A DNA stretch of 64,000 nucleotides from contig KV419433.1 of assembly GCA_001630475.1 (NCBI GenBank), positions 240,686-304,685 on the forward strand, given 5' to 3'. The stretch is from Sistotremastrum niveocremeum HHB9708 (lineage: Eukaryota > Basidiomycota > Agaricomycetes > Sistotremastrales > Sistotremastraceae). A model generated the notes under the pieces. It saw only the letters and a program-made list of their open reading frames with translations. It made no database searches and was not told the DNA's origin. Positions 46,172 through 59,500 of this stretch are shown here, one piece after another. Numbering within the stretch: position 1 is the first letter of the stretch; each line of letters starts with the position of its first letter. Made by a program: the position numbers and the translations under genes.

Positions 46172-48122
46172 GGTTCAACGTTGGCAAGGGAGGAGGTGGG
46201 CTGAGGTGGATTCATCTCGCGTTCGAGTTTTGGTGGGCAATATATCGGAGAGTGTCGTGCCTTAATGGAGCCATTTACGGCCACACCAAGGAGCTCGATT
46301 GGCGGAATGTACCAGACGGCGAACACGTGTCGGGGGGCTGTGGGCACACTAGCCAGGCGTGAATGAAGCCAGTACTAGTCTCATGCTGCCTGTGGAACTC
46401 GAGCTTTCCTTTCGTGAGAGTACCCAGCGGGCCAGGATTGAAATGAGTGCGGGGTTGGTACGCGGTGGATTCTCAAAGTCAATCTGGAATCATTCCTTTG
46501 AAGTCTCCATGACCGTTGGATTGCCGAGTCCAAGTTCGACATCATGAATCCGTACTCACATGTCGGCTAAAACGAGATAAAGCTAAATCACCTAAATAAT
46601 ATAGACGAATGTACGTGCTACCACAAGGATACTGACATTCATTTTTGATCTGCCCCAAAAACCACCGAATGTGCCTCCTGTGTCTTTTCCCTCGGAGTCC
46701 TACCCATGCTTCTGAGAACAATATGACCGATACATCTGGCAACTTGTCCCTCGAAGATAGAAGGAATTAATACAGGAGGATGACGGAACGCGTAATTCCA
46801 TTGGATGAAGATTCATTTAACAGGATGTGAGGAGTGTAGGTGCCGATTGGTCGGTTCCGAGTGCATCTAGGAGGAGCGGGGACTTCTGAAGACTTACTAA
46901 GTAAGCCTGGGAGAAGATGATTGAATCAAGGACGAACGCAGACTACGTTGAGGACAAAAACTGGCTGATAGATGCTATGTATGTGTCGCAAGATTTGGCG
47001 ATGGGTTGTAGGAGCTGGTGGTGGCTGATTTTGTGAAGCAAAGGTGACGATACGATGCTGCTCCTTCGAGGGAGAAAGTGGTAAAGAAGCAGTGTGCTAT
47101 ATCGCCGAGGAGGATGGAGAAACGGACGAACGTTGTCGGATCAAGGTTTGATCGTGAGTCGGACTTGAATTGGGATTGAGTTAAGAAGGAAATGGAGACG
47201 GACTAGATGAGACAGAAAAATTAAGGAGAGTATGGGTTGGTGTCTGTTTGGTGAGCGTAGAGCAGGGAGTGGAAGCCGTTAAGGACTGAGGTTCGGGATT
47301 TTTGGGGGAAGAACTGGATGAGATATGGCCCTGGATTGTCGACTTAGACCCGGGAATTGTCATCGCTTCCACTCCTACGATATCTCCGTTCGAAATCGAA
47401 TGGGCATCAATGACGGAATACCTGGCGCAGTAGCTTCTCTTGGCATGGGGGACGAAAGCGGAGCGATGAGGGTTGTGGAAGAACGTGTGAATATGGTCAG
47501 ACAGAGCGTAGATGGATTCGATCAGTATGCAGAGGGGACGATGGAGGAGTGAGCCTTAATTTGTCGGCTATAGCCTGGAGGAGGGAGAAGAGACCTTTCA
47601 CGACGAAGGCATCGAAGCGTGAGAAGATGAAATCCATGAGATGCGGCTATGGATCCAATATCTCATGTGGAAGGGTGTTTCGTTTCGAGACCGTCGGATT
47701 GTCAAAGATCAATGTGAGGATTATCAGAGTACGGGATATGACGTCGTCTGTATGGAGTCACGGACAGTTGTGGAGGACGATGGACGAACACCAGGTCTAG
47801 CGGAGCGAAGTATTGCAGGACTTCGCGAGGGTTTTTGCAAGATCGCGTCGCCGATTTCGGGAAGGCGGCTGCCGACGAAAAGAAGAGGGAAGGAGGCCGA
47901 ACGAGGTAGTCGGCAGAGGAGATCTGGAGCCTCCGTTGCGCGATTCATGAGATATCCATATCACAAGAGTTTGACGTCCATGCCGTTGCGATAAAAACCG
48001 AAAGCCGAACTCGACAAGGAAACTCGAGGACGAAAAATTTGTTGCCGGTTTCAGGGAGACCGAGCTTGACGTCACAGGAATCCGATGAATCTCTCGCAAA
48101 GATTGCATGAGACAACTGCGAT
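46172..48122. other. Long region without an assignable gene
   Basis: About 2 kb. The minus strand has Ser/Pro-rich open segments (for example 47372-47181 with SSPKNPEPQSLTASTP, and 47948-47724) that could be exons of an unrecognised low-complexity protein divergent from the flippase gene. I could not join them by convincing splice signals, so no gene is called. Confidence 0.35.
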
Positions 48123-51100
48123 ATGGGCAGAAACTCTCGTGGGGGAATGCCGCACAGACATGACACAGCGCTCAGAACGGCGCGCAAGGCAACCCTGGCT
48201 CACTTACGTAATCGACTTTTACTGCCGCTTCCACCTTCTGCACGGCCGCAGTTGCCATCGCTGCCTCCACCTCCCTCCATCTCAATGGACGACTTCGCGA
48301 ACCTTGTCTCACGTGCAAATCCAGCAGCGTCGCAATACCAGCCAGCAGGACTCGGCTATCCACCCCCAACAACGACGAATGGAGGACTTCACAGCTCGAA
48401 CGATCCTGAATCTCATAATATCTTTCTGATTGACGACGATGACGACGAACCTGTTCAGCCTGATTCGGCGTTTAGGAGTGCGCCGATGGCTAGTGTTGAG
48501 AGTGGGTTGCCGTTTGCGGGGAGGGGGGCTCCGGCTGCGGGGACGAGTTGGGAGGATACGGAGATGGATCAGGTGGATTTGCCGGGGCCTAGGGGGATGA
48601 GTCGACCGAAGAAGAAGAGGAAGATGAGTTGGGATTTGAAGTGGCCTTGGCAGAAAGAAAAAGTGAGGGAGGGGGATAGGGTGATTACGCTCAACGACGA
48701 GGTCGCCAACTATGCGGAGAAGTATTGCTCGAATTATGTGTCGACGAGCAAGTATAATCCCGTCACTTTCGTTCCCAAGTTCCTTTTGGGTACGTGTATT
48801 CCGTTAATTAATTGACCTCATGAATCTCATTGACACGTCTCGTTTAGAACAATTCTCAAAATACGCCAATCTATTCTTCCTTTTCACCGCTTTAATCCAA
48901 CAAGTCCCAGGCGTCTCCCCTACAAACCGCTACACCACCATCGCACCCCTCGCCGTCGTCCTCCTCGCATCAGCATTCAAAGAATTCCAAGAAGACCTTA
49001 AAAGACATCAGTCGGATGCAGAGCTTAACGCGAGACATGCGAAAGTGCTGGATTCTGGAGGACGATTTGTTCAGAAGAGGTGGAAGGATATTAGGGTTGG
49101 GGATTTGATTAGGGTGGAGAGTGATGAGTTTATTCCTGCTGATTTGGTTCTGGTGGCTTCGTCTGAGCCGGAAGGATTGTGTTATATCGAGACGTCGAAT
49201 CTTGATGGGTAAGTCCTCCGCACTTCATTTGGAGATTGTACGCTGATGAGGAGTGTAGAGAGACGAATTTGAAGATCAAACAAGCTTCCCCGCATACATC
49301 GAAACTAACAACTCCCCAATCTGTCCTCTCACTAAAAGGCACCCTCCGCTGCGAACAACCCAATAACTCCCTCTACACATTCTCCGGAACAATCACTTCA
49401 CCCCCTACCGCACCCATCCCTCTAGGCCCAGACCAACTCCTCCTCCGCGGTGCCCAACTTCGAAATACACCATGGGTATATGGGTTAGCGATCTATACGG
49501 GTCATGAGACGAAGTTGATGAGAAATGCGACGAGTGCGCCGATTAAGAGGACGAATGTGGAGAAGAGGGTTAATACGCAGATTGTGTTTCTGTTCGTTGC
49601 GCTCCTTGCGCTTAGTCTTGCGAGTTCGATTGGGAGTGTTATTAGGACTTGGTTCTTCGCTGGCGGGCAGTGGTATCTTTCGTATACGGGTGGATTTGGC
49701 GGAAAAGGTGCGTTTCTCGTCTTCCTTCTTGGGTGATAGGTATTGATGAAGGTGATAGCTCGGTTATTCGTCGAAGGTATTTTATTCGGGCTGAACGTTG
49801 TGTGGATTTGTGCTGATTAAATGCCAGATATTCTCACTTTTATTATCCTCTACAACAATCTCATTCCCATCTCCCTCATCGTCACTCTCGAAATCGTCCG
49901 CTTCCAACAATCCATCCTCATCAATTCCGATCTCGACATGTATTACGAACCCTCCGATACACCTGCGCTTTGTCGAACATCATCCCTCGTTGAGGAGTTG
50001 GGACAGATTGAGTATGTGTTTAGTGATAAGACGGGGACGTTGACGCAGAATATGATGGAGTTTTGGGGATGTTGTGTGGGGGGTGTTGCGTATTCTGAGG
50101 TTGTGGATGAGTCGAAGGTTGATGAGGAGGAGGATCCTAATTCGAATGGGGGGAATTCGAGGAAATGGAGGACTTTCAAAGATCTGAGGACGGAACTCGA
50201 ATCTGGGCGACAATCGAATAATCCTTTCGTCGATCCTCAGCTCGTTGTGTCACCGGCAAATGCCGCTCGACGTGTCCTGGAAGAGTTTATGACGCTGCTC
50301 GCGGTGTGTCATACGGTTATTCCGGAGAGGAAAGATGATGGGAGTATCAAGTATCAGGCTAGTTCGCCTGATGAAGCTGCTCTTGTGGCGGGTGCTGAGA
50401 TGCTCGGATATCAATTTCATGTAAGCCTTTTCGTTCTCCATCGTCCTGGGTGAAATTGACTGACGGGAATGGCGCAGACTCGAAAGCCGCGTTCGGTATA
50501 TGTTGATGTGATGGGGACGACGAGGGAGTATGAGATTTTGAATGTGTGCGAGTTTAATTCGACGAGGAAGAGGATGTCGACTGTCGTTAGGGCCCCTGAT
50601 GGAACGATCAAACTCTTTTGTAAAGGGGCTGATACCGTCATCCTCGAGAGGCTTTCGAAGGAGGAACAGCCCTATACTGAGCGGACTTTGGCTCAACTTG
50701 AGGTGAGTGTACTTCGCTGTCTTATTCGATCATGACGTTCAATCTTTGCGACAGGATTACGCGACTGAGGGACTACGGACACTATGTCTTGCGAGTCGGG
50801 ATATCAGCGCCGCGGAGTACTCTACCTGGTCATCACTCTACGATAAAGCCGCCGCTCGAATCTCAGGACGTGGAGATGCACTCGACGAAGTAGCCGAATT
50901 GATCGAGAAAGATATGTCCCTTCTCGGAGCTACGGCGGTGGAAGATAAACTGCAGGAGGGGGTGCCGGATACGATACATACACTTCAGATGGCGGGGATT
51001 AAAGTTTGGGTGTTGACGGGTGATAGGCAGGAGACTGCTATTAATATTGGGATGAGTTGTAGACTTATTTCGGAGAGTATGAATTTGGTACGTTCTCTTT

Positions 51101-53044
51101 ATTTTATTTTTATTGGGGTGTTGATGGGATGGGGGTAGGTGATTGTTAATGAGGAGAGTGCGCATGAAACGGAACAGTTTCTTTCGAAGAGGTTGACGGC
51201 GATCAAGAATCAGCGGAAGTCGGGCGAATTGGAGGATTTAGCGCTCGTTATCGGTACGTTGGCCCTTCTTGATCTAGCGGGTTCTTCTGACAAGAATGGG
51301 TAGACGGAAAGAGCCTTACCTTTGCGCTTGAGAAAGAGATATCAAAAACCTTCCTCGAACTCGCGATAATGTGCAAAGCCGTCATCTGCTGTAAGTTTCA
51401 CGTCACGTGATCCTCATCTTGCTGACGTGTTCATTCTTCGTCGGTTGTTTAGGTCGCGTGAGCCCGTTGCAGAAAGCGCTCGTTGTGAAGCTCGTGAAGA
51501 AGAATCAGAAAGCGATCCTGTTGGCTATTGGAGATGGAGCGAACGACGTTAGTATGATTCAAGCTGCGCATGTCGGAGTTGGTATTTCCGGAGTTGAGGT
51601 TCGTCCCGTCTTTTTCTGCGGGGTGCGATGTGGTGACGGGGTGGGATAGGGTCTGCAAGCTGCAAGATCTGCGGATGTTGCGATTTCGCAGTTTCGGTTT
51701 TTGAAGAAGTTGTTGCTTGTGCATGGGGCTTGGAGTTATCAGAGGCTTTCGAAGCTTATTCTTTGTATGTGTTTTCTTTTCGTTTGATTCGAGGAGAGGA
51801 GAGGGCTGATGTTTCGGATTCGTAGACTCGTTCTATAAGAATATCGTCCTGTACATGACGCAGTTCTGGGTACGTCACTATTCGTCCTGCATGTCGAGTC
51901 GAGTCGTTTCGGTCTCTAATATCCGTATGCATAGTATTCATTCTTCAACAACTTCTCCGGACAAATCGCATACGAATCATGGACTCTCTCGCTGTACAAC
52001 GTCCTCTTCACCGTCCTCCCTCCGCTCGTCATCGGCGTCTTCGATCAATTCGTCTCTGCCCGTCTATTAGACCGATATCCTCAGCTTTATATGCTCGGAC
52101 AGCAGAATGTGTTCTTCACTCCGAAGGCGTTTTGGATGTGGGTCGGGAATGCTTTGTATCATAGCATCGTGCGTTATCTTTGTCGTTGGCCCTATCTGGT
52201 CATTGATGATTGATTGATTTGGGGTAGGTCTTGTTTGGATTTTCGATCATTATGTTTTGGGGAGATCTGAAGCAGGCGACTGGGTTTGATACGGGACATT
52301 GGTTCTGGGGTACTACGTTGTATCTTGCTGTTCTCTTGACTGTTCTTGGAAAAGCGGCTTTAGTTTCCGAGTAAGTCATCCCTCGCATCGAAGTCCCTTC
52401 TCGATTGACGTCATTGATAAGCCTATGGACTAAATATACCGTTGCTGGTGAGTCTTTCAGTCTCGGCGGTTTAGTTGGATACTTACTCTGAGACAGCGAT
52501 ACCTGGTTCATTTGTCTTTACTATGGTCTGGTTACCTTTATATGCTCTTATCGCTCCTGCAATCGGATTCTCGACCGAATATTCCGGAATCGTACCACGA
52601 CTGTGGACCGATGGCGTTTTCTACTTTACTATCCTCCTTCTCCCTTTCATATGTCTCGTCCGAGACTTCGTGTGGAAATAGTAAGTCGTTAATATTCTTC
52701 CCTGTCGGGCAACGAATTGATGCGTGTTGATATAGTTATCGTCGGACGTACATGCCTTTATCTTATCATATCGCTCAAGAGCTTCAAAAGTATAATATTC
52801 CGGATTATAGACCTCGTCAAGAGCAGTACGTTATCTATCTATTGGTCTTACTACGGATCTCCTTATGTTCACACGTCATCGCAGATTCCAAAAAGCAATC
52901 AAAAAAGTCCGCGCTGTGCAGCGCATGCGTCGGAATCGCGGTTTCGCATTCAGTCAGACCGAAAACGGATCACGGCAAGATCAGGCGAGGATGATTCGGG
53001 CTTATGATACTTCGCAGGCTTATGCGCGGCCGAGTGGATATTAG
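48123..53044 (+). CDS. P4-type ATPase, Drs2-like phospholipid flippase
   Basis: An ATP-driven flippase moving aminophospholipids to the cytosolic leaflet in late Golgi and plasma membrane, normally with a Cdc50/Lem3 subunit. A disordered N-terminus leads to [24 protein letters not shown]1-2 ([20 protein letters not shown]), the actuator motif LDGETNLK, TM4 with NNLIPISL (substrate-path PISL), the phosphorylation loop DKTGTLTQ (Asp near 50023), nucleotide-binding [13 protein letters not shown] and [15 protein letters not shown] and [11 protein letters not shown], then TM5-10 and a basic C-tail ending ARPSGY. All catalytic motifs are intact across at least twelve exons. The start may instead be the in-frame ATG at 48285 (MDDFANLV); upstream residues are low in complexity. 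It ends convergently with the gene at 53177. Confidence 0.93.
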
Positions 53045-53176
53045 AATTTGTCTGTCGCATTATGATTTTTATTTAGTAATGTTTCTTTTGTGCTAGTATG
53101 ATCCTATACCCGTGTCGCCATAATATCGTGAGTTGGGAGGTCGTATGTGCGTGGTTCGACGTAGAGTGTAGGCATA

Positions 53177-54107
53177 CTAGTATTTCTTTGCATGGTTGTC
53201 ATATCTCGGCATCCGCCGGTTAGTCGTGAAGAACCCAAGGTCCGTGCACAATCGGCAAGATTCGGCATGCCCGCTCGACGGCTTCAATTTCTCGTAGGTC
53301 CGACCAGCGCTTAGACTCTGACCGCCGAGAAACTCAAGACATTTAAACTTCTGTGATATTGAAATTGTACTCGGAGATGTCGAGACCAAGATAATGGAAC
53401 AACCTCATAGATATCAACATTCTTGACTATTATTTGCTTGTTTTCGATTTTTTCCCATGAAAGACTGCGAAAAAATGCGCTAAATAATGACTTGGTATAT
53501 GTATTGCTTCCCAGCTAAAAATAGCAAGACTCGGAGCAAGAAGCAAGAGGCGTATCATGCATCCGACGATCTCTGTTTGACAGCTGCAGCGCTCATTCGA
53601 AAGCTAACCAGCAGAATTGCAGAACTAATTAGACATACATCATTTGGATATTGCAGACTGTCCAGGAGCCTTTGTGGGTCTCATACTCCTGTATATCATC
53701 GTCGGGTAACGTTAGAGAATCAGAAAGACACAAGAAAAGTCGCCGGCGATCGCTGTCAAAATGTCAAGGAAGACAGGAAGGGCGGCGTGGGAAGAAATCT
53801 CTCTTTTGCGGTTCTTCGGATATAGGAGTGCTTGAGCCCGTGACGTGAAGATGCCGAATCTTGCCGATTGTGCACGGACCTTGGGTTCAGTCGTGAATAC
53901 GGGTAATTCCCCCTTTCGAGGCAGTTCAAAAAGCTGCAAGATATCGGGAGCAGGAACGTGGGTGCATCGGCCGCCAGGGATCAATAACTCGATTGAGTCG
54001 TTCCTGTGAAGCACAGAACGCACAGGATACACCGCATCGGCGAACTTAGCGTCGGTGTCGGTTGGCCAAGACGTACCTGTACCTGTCATGGTCCAGCTGC
54101 TTGACAT
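53177..54107 (-). CDS. Small host protein whose 3' end is split by a Mutator-like miniature element
   Basis: From ATG 54107 the minus strand encodes 73 residues, MSSSWTMTGTGTSW..., with PVRSVLHRNDSIELLIPGG and CTHVPAPDILQLFELP, up to LPVFTT at 53889. There the 658-bp element at 53231-53888 intervenes. Past it the same frame resumes as NRRMPRYDNHAKKY and stops at 53177. The element thus cut about 14 C-terminal residues off the product; the present frame instead runs on into the element for about 58 codons, stopping at 53712. A TATA box (54161-54170) supports the start. I do not recognise the family, though the core looks conserved and globular. Confidence 0.55.
53231..53888. mobile_element. 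Mutator-like miniature inverted-repeat element (658 bp) with 38-bp perfect TIRs and 9-bp TSD
   Basis: The first 38 bp (53231-53268, starting GAACCCAAGGTCCGTG) are the exact reverse complement of the last 38 bp (53851-53888). Both ends are flanked by the same 9 bp, AGTCGTGAA (53222-53230 and 53889-53897). Long perfect TIRs with a 9-bp duplication are the signature of Mutator-like (MULE) elements. No transposase-like frame is inside, so it is non-autonomous. Identical TIRs and target repeats point to a young insertion. Confidence 0.9.
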
Positions 54108-54160
54108 AATGGAGCGACTAGGCCGGGTACGCCAACTCTAGTGCATCCACAAAGTCGAGG

Positions 54161-54170
54161 CTTATAATTT
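54161..54170 (-). promoter_or_regulatory. TATA-like box of the gene at 54107
   Basis: The minus strand reads AAATTATAAG about 54 nt upstream of ATG 54107. Confidence 0.45.
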
Positions 54171-54470
54171 CCCAACCTCGAGCTCCGCGATGTGGTCTGA
54201 GTCGTCGCTTCAGACTCTTCATGAGCCCAATCCCCAGACTGGTCTGCTAAAACCTCCAATCTGTTGCATCCGATTAGCTCTCTCGGTCCGAGCAGATTCA
54301 GGAGCATATTCCCTTCACAGAATAATCAAGAACCGAACTCTATTCTGAACCTTACTTTGAGTCTAGACTCACATTTATCTAAGCGCCCGTCACTTCTACC
54401 CATTTCTTTCGGTTCCCGTCATTCGCTTCGCCTTTAACTCCTCTGGATCTCTCTTTTCAACCGAGAAGAT

Positions 54471-56329
54471 ATGCCCTCATCGTCGTCTGCATCGTCCTCT
54501 ACTTCCAAGCCTACTGCGTCTACAGCTGGAGGTCGAGAAGTTGCTGTTGCCAAGGATGCTCAGGAACGGATAACAGGTCAAAGCGAGAAACGTGAGAGCA
54601 GTACGACTGCAACATTCGTCAGTGCCGTACTATCTATGTCGCCGCTCAACAACGGTAATAAAACAGCCGGTGCTTCAAAGAGTTCTACTGGGAATACTGC
54701 GAAGATGAAAGCGACGGAATCGGATCCCACAACGACAGTGAGCCACTTTTTCTCCTCTCACAATGCCTTGCATGCTTATCCATTAGGATCTCCAGATCGG
54801 CACCTACATGGGCCACGCATCTGTTTTACATAATTTGCGTCAAGGAATGAAGAGTGTTTTCTCCAACGATGATCTCGAGGGGGATATTGGAAGACTCACG
54901 ACACTCTCCGCTCGCGTCTTCGCTTCCTATAACGCGGCGCGTCTAATCTTGTCCATGAATCCTGATGCGAATGTTTCGGGATACGAGATACTGGCTGAAT
55001 TGACAAACTCGTATATCAACAAGGTTCGTCTTTCGAGTTTGGATGATGATCCCGCTGTCGTATGGACTGACATTTTCTTTCGAAGAATGTCTCGGAGATA
55101 TTATCTCAGTGGGAGAAAAGTGTTGGTTTGATCTTGCAGACGATGCATTCACTCGCGTTATTCACCTCCGCACTCAAACTGAGGGGTACAATCCATAGTC
55201 TCGCATCAGGAGAGAACCTTCGCTTATTACTTAGGTATGTCGAGTCCGGCTAACCGATCTATAACCAGTCTAATCCTTGCTTTATTACTATAGTGAACTC
55301 CAATCGTCCAGCGAAATCGCACTTGATACCCATGTCCCCAGTGCAGCCGTCGTAGTTCTCCTTCCACACACCGTCACTGTGATATACAAGCCCCTCCCCG
55401 GAGACCCTCTCAAAGCCATCTTCGTAATCTTCGATACTCTTCCCAATGCTTCTCTTAAAACCTCCGCGCCGTCGCTAAGCATATTTCATTCCTCCGACTC
55501 TGTCATCGGATACCTCCTTGAGCTGTTTTACGTCCCCCCTTCGAAGCTTTCTTCCATCCCCGCTTCGGAAATTGAACAACTCACTCATTTTACCGCTCAA
55601 TGCTTCATCCCTTTGCCCCTTGATTCGCTAGATCCTGCTTCGAGGGTCTCGGTCGACGAGCCAATTCGGTCTTATGATCAGACGTTGCAGATTTTGCAAT
55701 TACAGTCTCAGCTTACGCTTGAACATCAGCGGAAGGTGAAAATTAGGAAAGAGGCGCAGGAATATCAGGATCGATGTGCGGTGCTGTCACAGTATATCGT
55801 GAGGCTCAGACAGGAAAGGAGTGACTTGACGGACGAACTTGCGGCGTTGAAGGCGAGGTATAAGCTTGAAGATGGAGGCGGGGGGAATACTGACAAGAAG
55901 AGTCCGCAGATTATGGTCAACGGAATGGAAGGGACCGATGTGTTCGTCCAGACGGGTACGAGTACGAGCGGAGCTGTGAGGGGGCAAGACAAGATGGCAC
56001 CCGATCGCGATCGGGCTAAAGGGAGCCCACCTACGAAGAAGAGAAAGACATCTCCCACTCGAGAATCAGCCCATCCGAGCGATGCTCTTGGAGTCTCTTC
56101 TTCGCGCGACATCCCTCCAGTTCAGAACGTGGCTGTACTTCCGACGCCAGTATCGCCCGTCTTTACACCTCCGAATGTAGATGGGGAACAGATACATTCT
56201 ACGAGAGCCAGTATACAGGAGATGATGGAGGGAATGAGTCTGGTGTCTGAGCCGGGGTCGGGTGCTTTAAATGTATCTTCCGACTCGGCTTCGACTTCGT
56301 TGGCCTCTGATCATTTATTTACTAGTTAA
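54471..56329 (+). CDS. USPL-C: short paralog without the putative catalytic Cys/His and without MIU tail
   Basis: Exons 54471-54737, 54787-55023, 55086-55234 and 55294-56329 give exactly 563 codons including stop. Exon 3 is 149 nt, as in USPL-A and USPL-B, and the following exon opens with the same domain core (VVVLLPHTVTVIYKPLP, then FVIFDTLPNASLKTSAP, SSDSVIGYLLELFYVPPSKL). The DSH of USPL-A is DTL here, and the region of the nucleophile reads TTLSARVFASYNAARLIL with no Cys. A Ser/Thr-rich N-terminal extension replaces the usual first exon, the coiled coil is short (about 90 residues), and the Ser/Pro-rich tail has no LAxxLQxEE repeat. Because it is open and well spliced, I read it as an expressed pseudoenzyme relative rather than a dead gene. 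Confidence 0.68.
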
Positions 56330-56512
56330 TTTTATTTCAGTGATTATCATTCTGCTGTACGGACAACAGTATACAATGTTAATACTTGAGATATATGATA
56401 ATCTAAGTACGAGTCAGAGTACATAATGATACGTGTTCGGGCAGTCAGAAATATGCAAGGGAGTACAATAAAGTCAATGTCGGCGGATCATTAGGGAAAT
56501 GGTGTATATCAG

Positions 56513-59500
56513 TCATTCTTGCTTCGCGCGTTTAGATGGTGGTTTATATCCCCCCGCCGAGAATCCCATGCCGAGTCTCTTCGTGCCAGCCCCGCGTCCG
56601 AGGGCCACCATATCAGGTGCTCCCGCAGTCTCGGTTGCGCCGAGATTCTTCATCGCTTTTAACGAGTCGATCGAGGTGGATTGGAATGTGCTTAGAGTCG
56701 CCGTCGCTCCCGCAGGTGGTTGACTTGATGAAGGCATCGGTCGGAATTTCTTGGGACCGGACGCCGACTTCGGCTTATTCGATGCCCATGCCATGAGCGG
56801 GTGTGGCGTTTGAGGTTGTGATTGGGAGGGAGGTGGCGGCTGAGAGGATGATCGTGTAGGATAAGGGTTCGCGATAGATGCTATTCCGGCCATTCGTGCG
56901 GGTTGGAATGTGGCTGGTTCTGTGTTACCTTGATTACGTATTGTCAAGGCGAATCAAATAAAAGGACTTACGGGAGGAGCTGAAGGCGAGATGTGAGCCT
57001 GGTCCACGGATCGTATTTTTGTATATATTTGCATTCGGGTCAAGGAGATTCTCTCGGGGAGGAGCGAAGGATCCGCTTCGCAAAACGTCAGCGACCCCAT
57101 AGGAAAATGAGGATATATCAGAAATATGAAGACGTACAATTCTTTCGTTGCCTTCTCAACTATATCTGTGTCTGGAGGATCTCGCCGCAGAACTTTCGCA
57201 ACTTCTTCGATGCATTTCGGACCGACTATCGGAGCAGCTTTATCGAACACTTTCTAGATAATATTTCTGAGCGTCAGGTGGTCAATTGGAAAAGACTCCT
57301 GAACTGACCTTCTGATCGGCTGGTATCTTCGAGATGAAATCCGAAATCGTACGGTCCTTGATTTCACCTAGCGAGTATGATAAGCGGGGATCTGTGATGG
57401 ATAAACTGTAGGATACGTACCGGCCGTCATACGTTTTGAGCAGTATGATACATACAGGAATGCTTGTGCACGGGTACATGCGACGTACAGCAGTCGTCTA
57501 CATCCAGTTTAGTTCTTGAAGAGAAACCGAGGGAAGGAGGGAGTACCTTTCTTCGGCAACATCATCATTACGATAGAAGGGGAAAATACCCTGTTCCACT
57601 GTGGAGAACGGAGAAGGGTTAGCGGCCGCCGAGACGGAAGGTGATTAGTGAACGAACCTCCAGGAACGAATACGACGGGCCATTCGAGTCCCTTCGCAGC
57701 ATGACATGTAGAAAGCACGACTTTCTAGATGAGCAGTGAGTATGAGATTTCGATATGATCGAGAAAGACCGAACTAACATTGGTATCTTTGTTCTTATCG
57801 TCGTCAGATTCGGTATCGGTCGATAACATCGACGCTTGCAAGAATAATCGCAAGGGAGTTTCCCTAACCCGCAATCACAAGCATCAACACATAATAGGCG
57901 CCCATCCGGAAAAGATGACGTACGGAGCGCCATCTTCGCCTTCGACAGAGGGTAGCTCGACGATATCCTCGGGATCTTGATCGAATTGCTGAGCGTAGTT
58001 GATCAATTCTTGAACGTTCTCCCATCGGGTATCCCAATCTGGTTGTGTCTTGCGGAGATGGTCTTCGTAGCGTGTTGCTGTGATTATATGGCGGATTAAA
58101 TCGGGGACTGCGCCGCCCTATAAAGCGTTTACGGGTTTAGTATTGTGGTATGCGGGGAGGAGGGTTGGAGAGGATACGAACTTCGTTTGCCATGGTGCGA
58201 AGTTGTTGATGGAGGGGGATGAACTCGCGTATTTTGCCCTTGACGGCAGGTTTCACGTCTGGATATCGGCCTTCGTATATCCCTTCGAGTAATTCCATCG
58301 GAGACTTTTCTCGCGATGCTGCGGCTTCGAGCACTGCTGCGATCGTCTGCGATTGCATCTCAGTTTAGTGTTCGGATAAGATAGGAGTTGGTGATGCGGT
58401 CCGCACCTTTTCGCCGATGGAGCGGGAGGGGACGTTGATCGCTCGGGAGAATGCGGGAACGTAGTTGGGGTTATCGATGAGTTGAAGGTATGCGAGGATA
58501 TCTTTGATCTGTTCGTACGTCAGCACGCAATTATTGAAGATTACGATGAGGATGTACTTCAAGACGTTCGAAGAACTTGTGGCCGGCGAGGACTCGGTTC
58601 GGGATACTCTCCTTCTGAAGCGCAGCTTCTAACGTTCTCGATAAGGCATTGAATCTCACTTGTCAGCTTTCGTCAGCGTCGATCGCTAACATTCAACCAA
58701 TGATAACTTACACAAGATAGCGAAATCTTTCCATGAGAGCATTCCGCCTGAACATGCTACGAGTCTCTTAATCTCCTTCGCTATGAAATTCGCCTCCGTC
58801 TGTTCGATTGCGAAGGTTAGAAGCGCCGGTTTTGTACCTTGCGCGTGATCGGTGACTAGGGCCTTTTGGATTCGGGATGTATCTTGGGATACGATCGCTA
58901 TTGATGCGCCGAGGATGGCGCCGGTTGATCGGTAGTTGTGTTCGAGCATTATTTGCTTGCAATCGGTGAAATCTGCGAAGGAGTTTAGCTCGTAGGAAGA
59001 GGACATAGGAAATTTGGCTTGTACTTTTTTGCATCGCGCTGATGTTGCCGACATCTATTCATTAAGATTGAGTTTGAGTTGAGGTTGAGATGAAGAAGAA
59101 CAGTGCGAACCTGCTGCTCTCCATCCGTAAACTTGATTCTGTGAGCATAATGGACACTTCGACGTAATAGGCGCTCACTTGATTGGTCAGGATCACCTAC
59201 GACCGATACGCATCTATGGATAGCTGCAAGCTGCAACATCAATCTATATTGCATCGAGTTCGTGTCCTGACTACACGAGCTCAATGAGGAATGAAAATGG
59301 CAATCTGAAGAGACCGACGTACAATTCATCGACGAGGACATGCTGGCACCATGCTGCGAGCGTCGGTTCCTTATCATAAAGTCTCACTCCATACACCAAC
59401 AAATCATCGAAATCCAACGCGTTCATCTTCTTGAGCGCCTCGGTGTAAGAAGCGTATAACTCAGCGATTATTTGATGGATATCGTTCTCGGCTTGAGCGA

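Noticed and set aside
53487-53825. Open frame inside the Mutator-like element as transposase
   Set aside because: The 112-codon product has no transposase motif; the element is far too short for an autonomous MULE.
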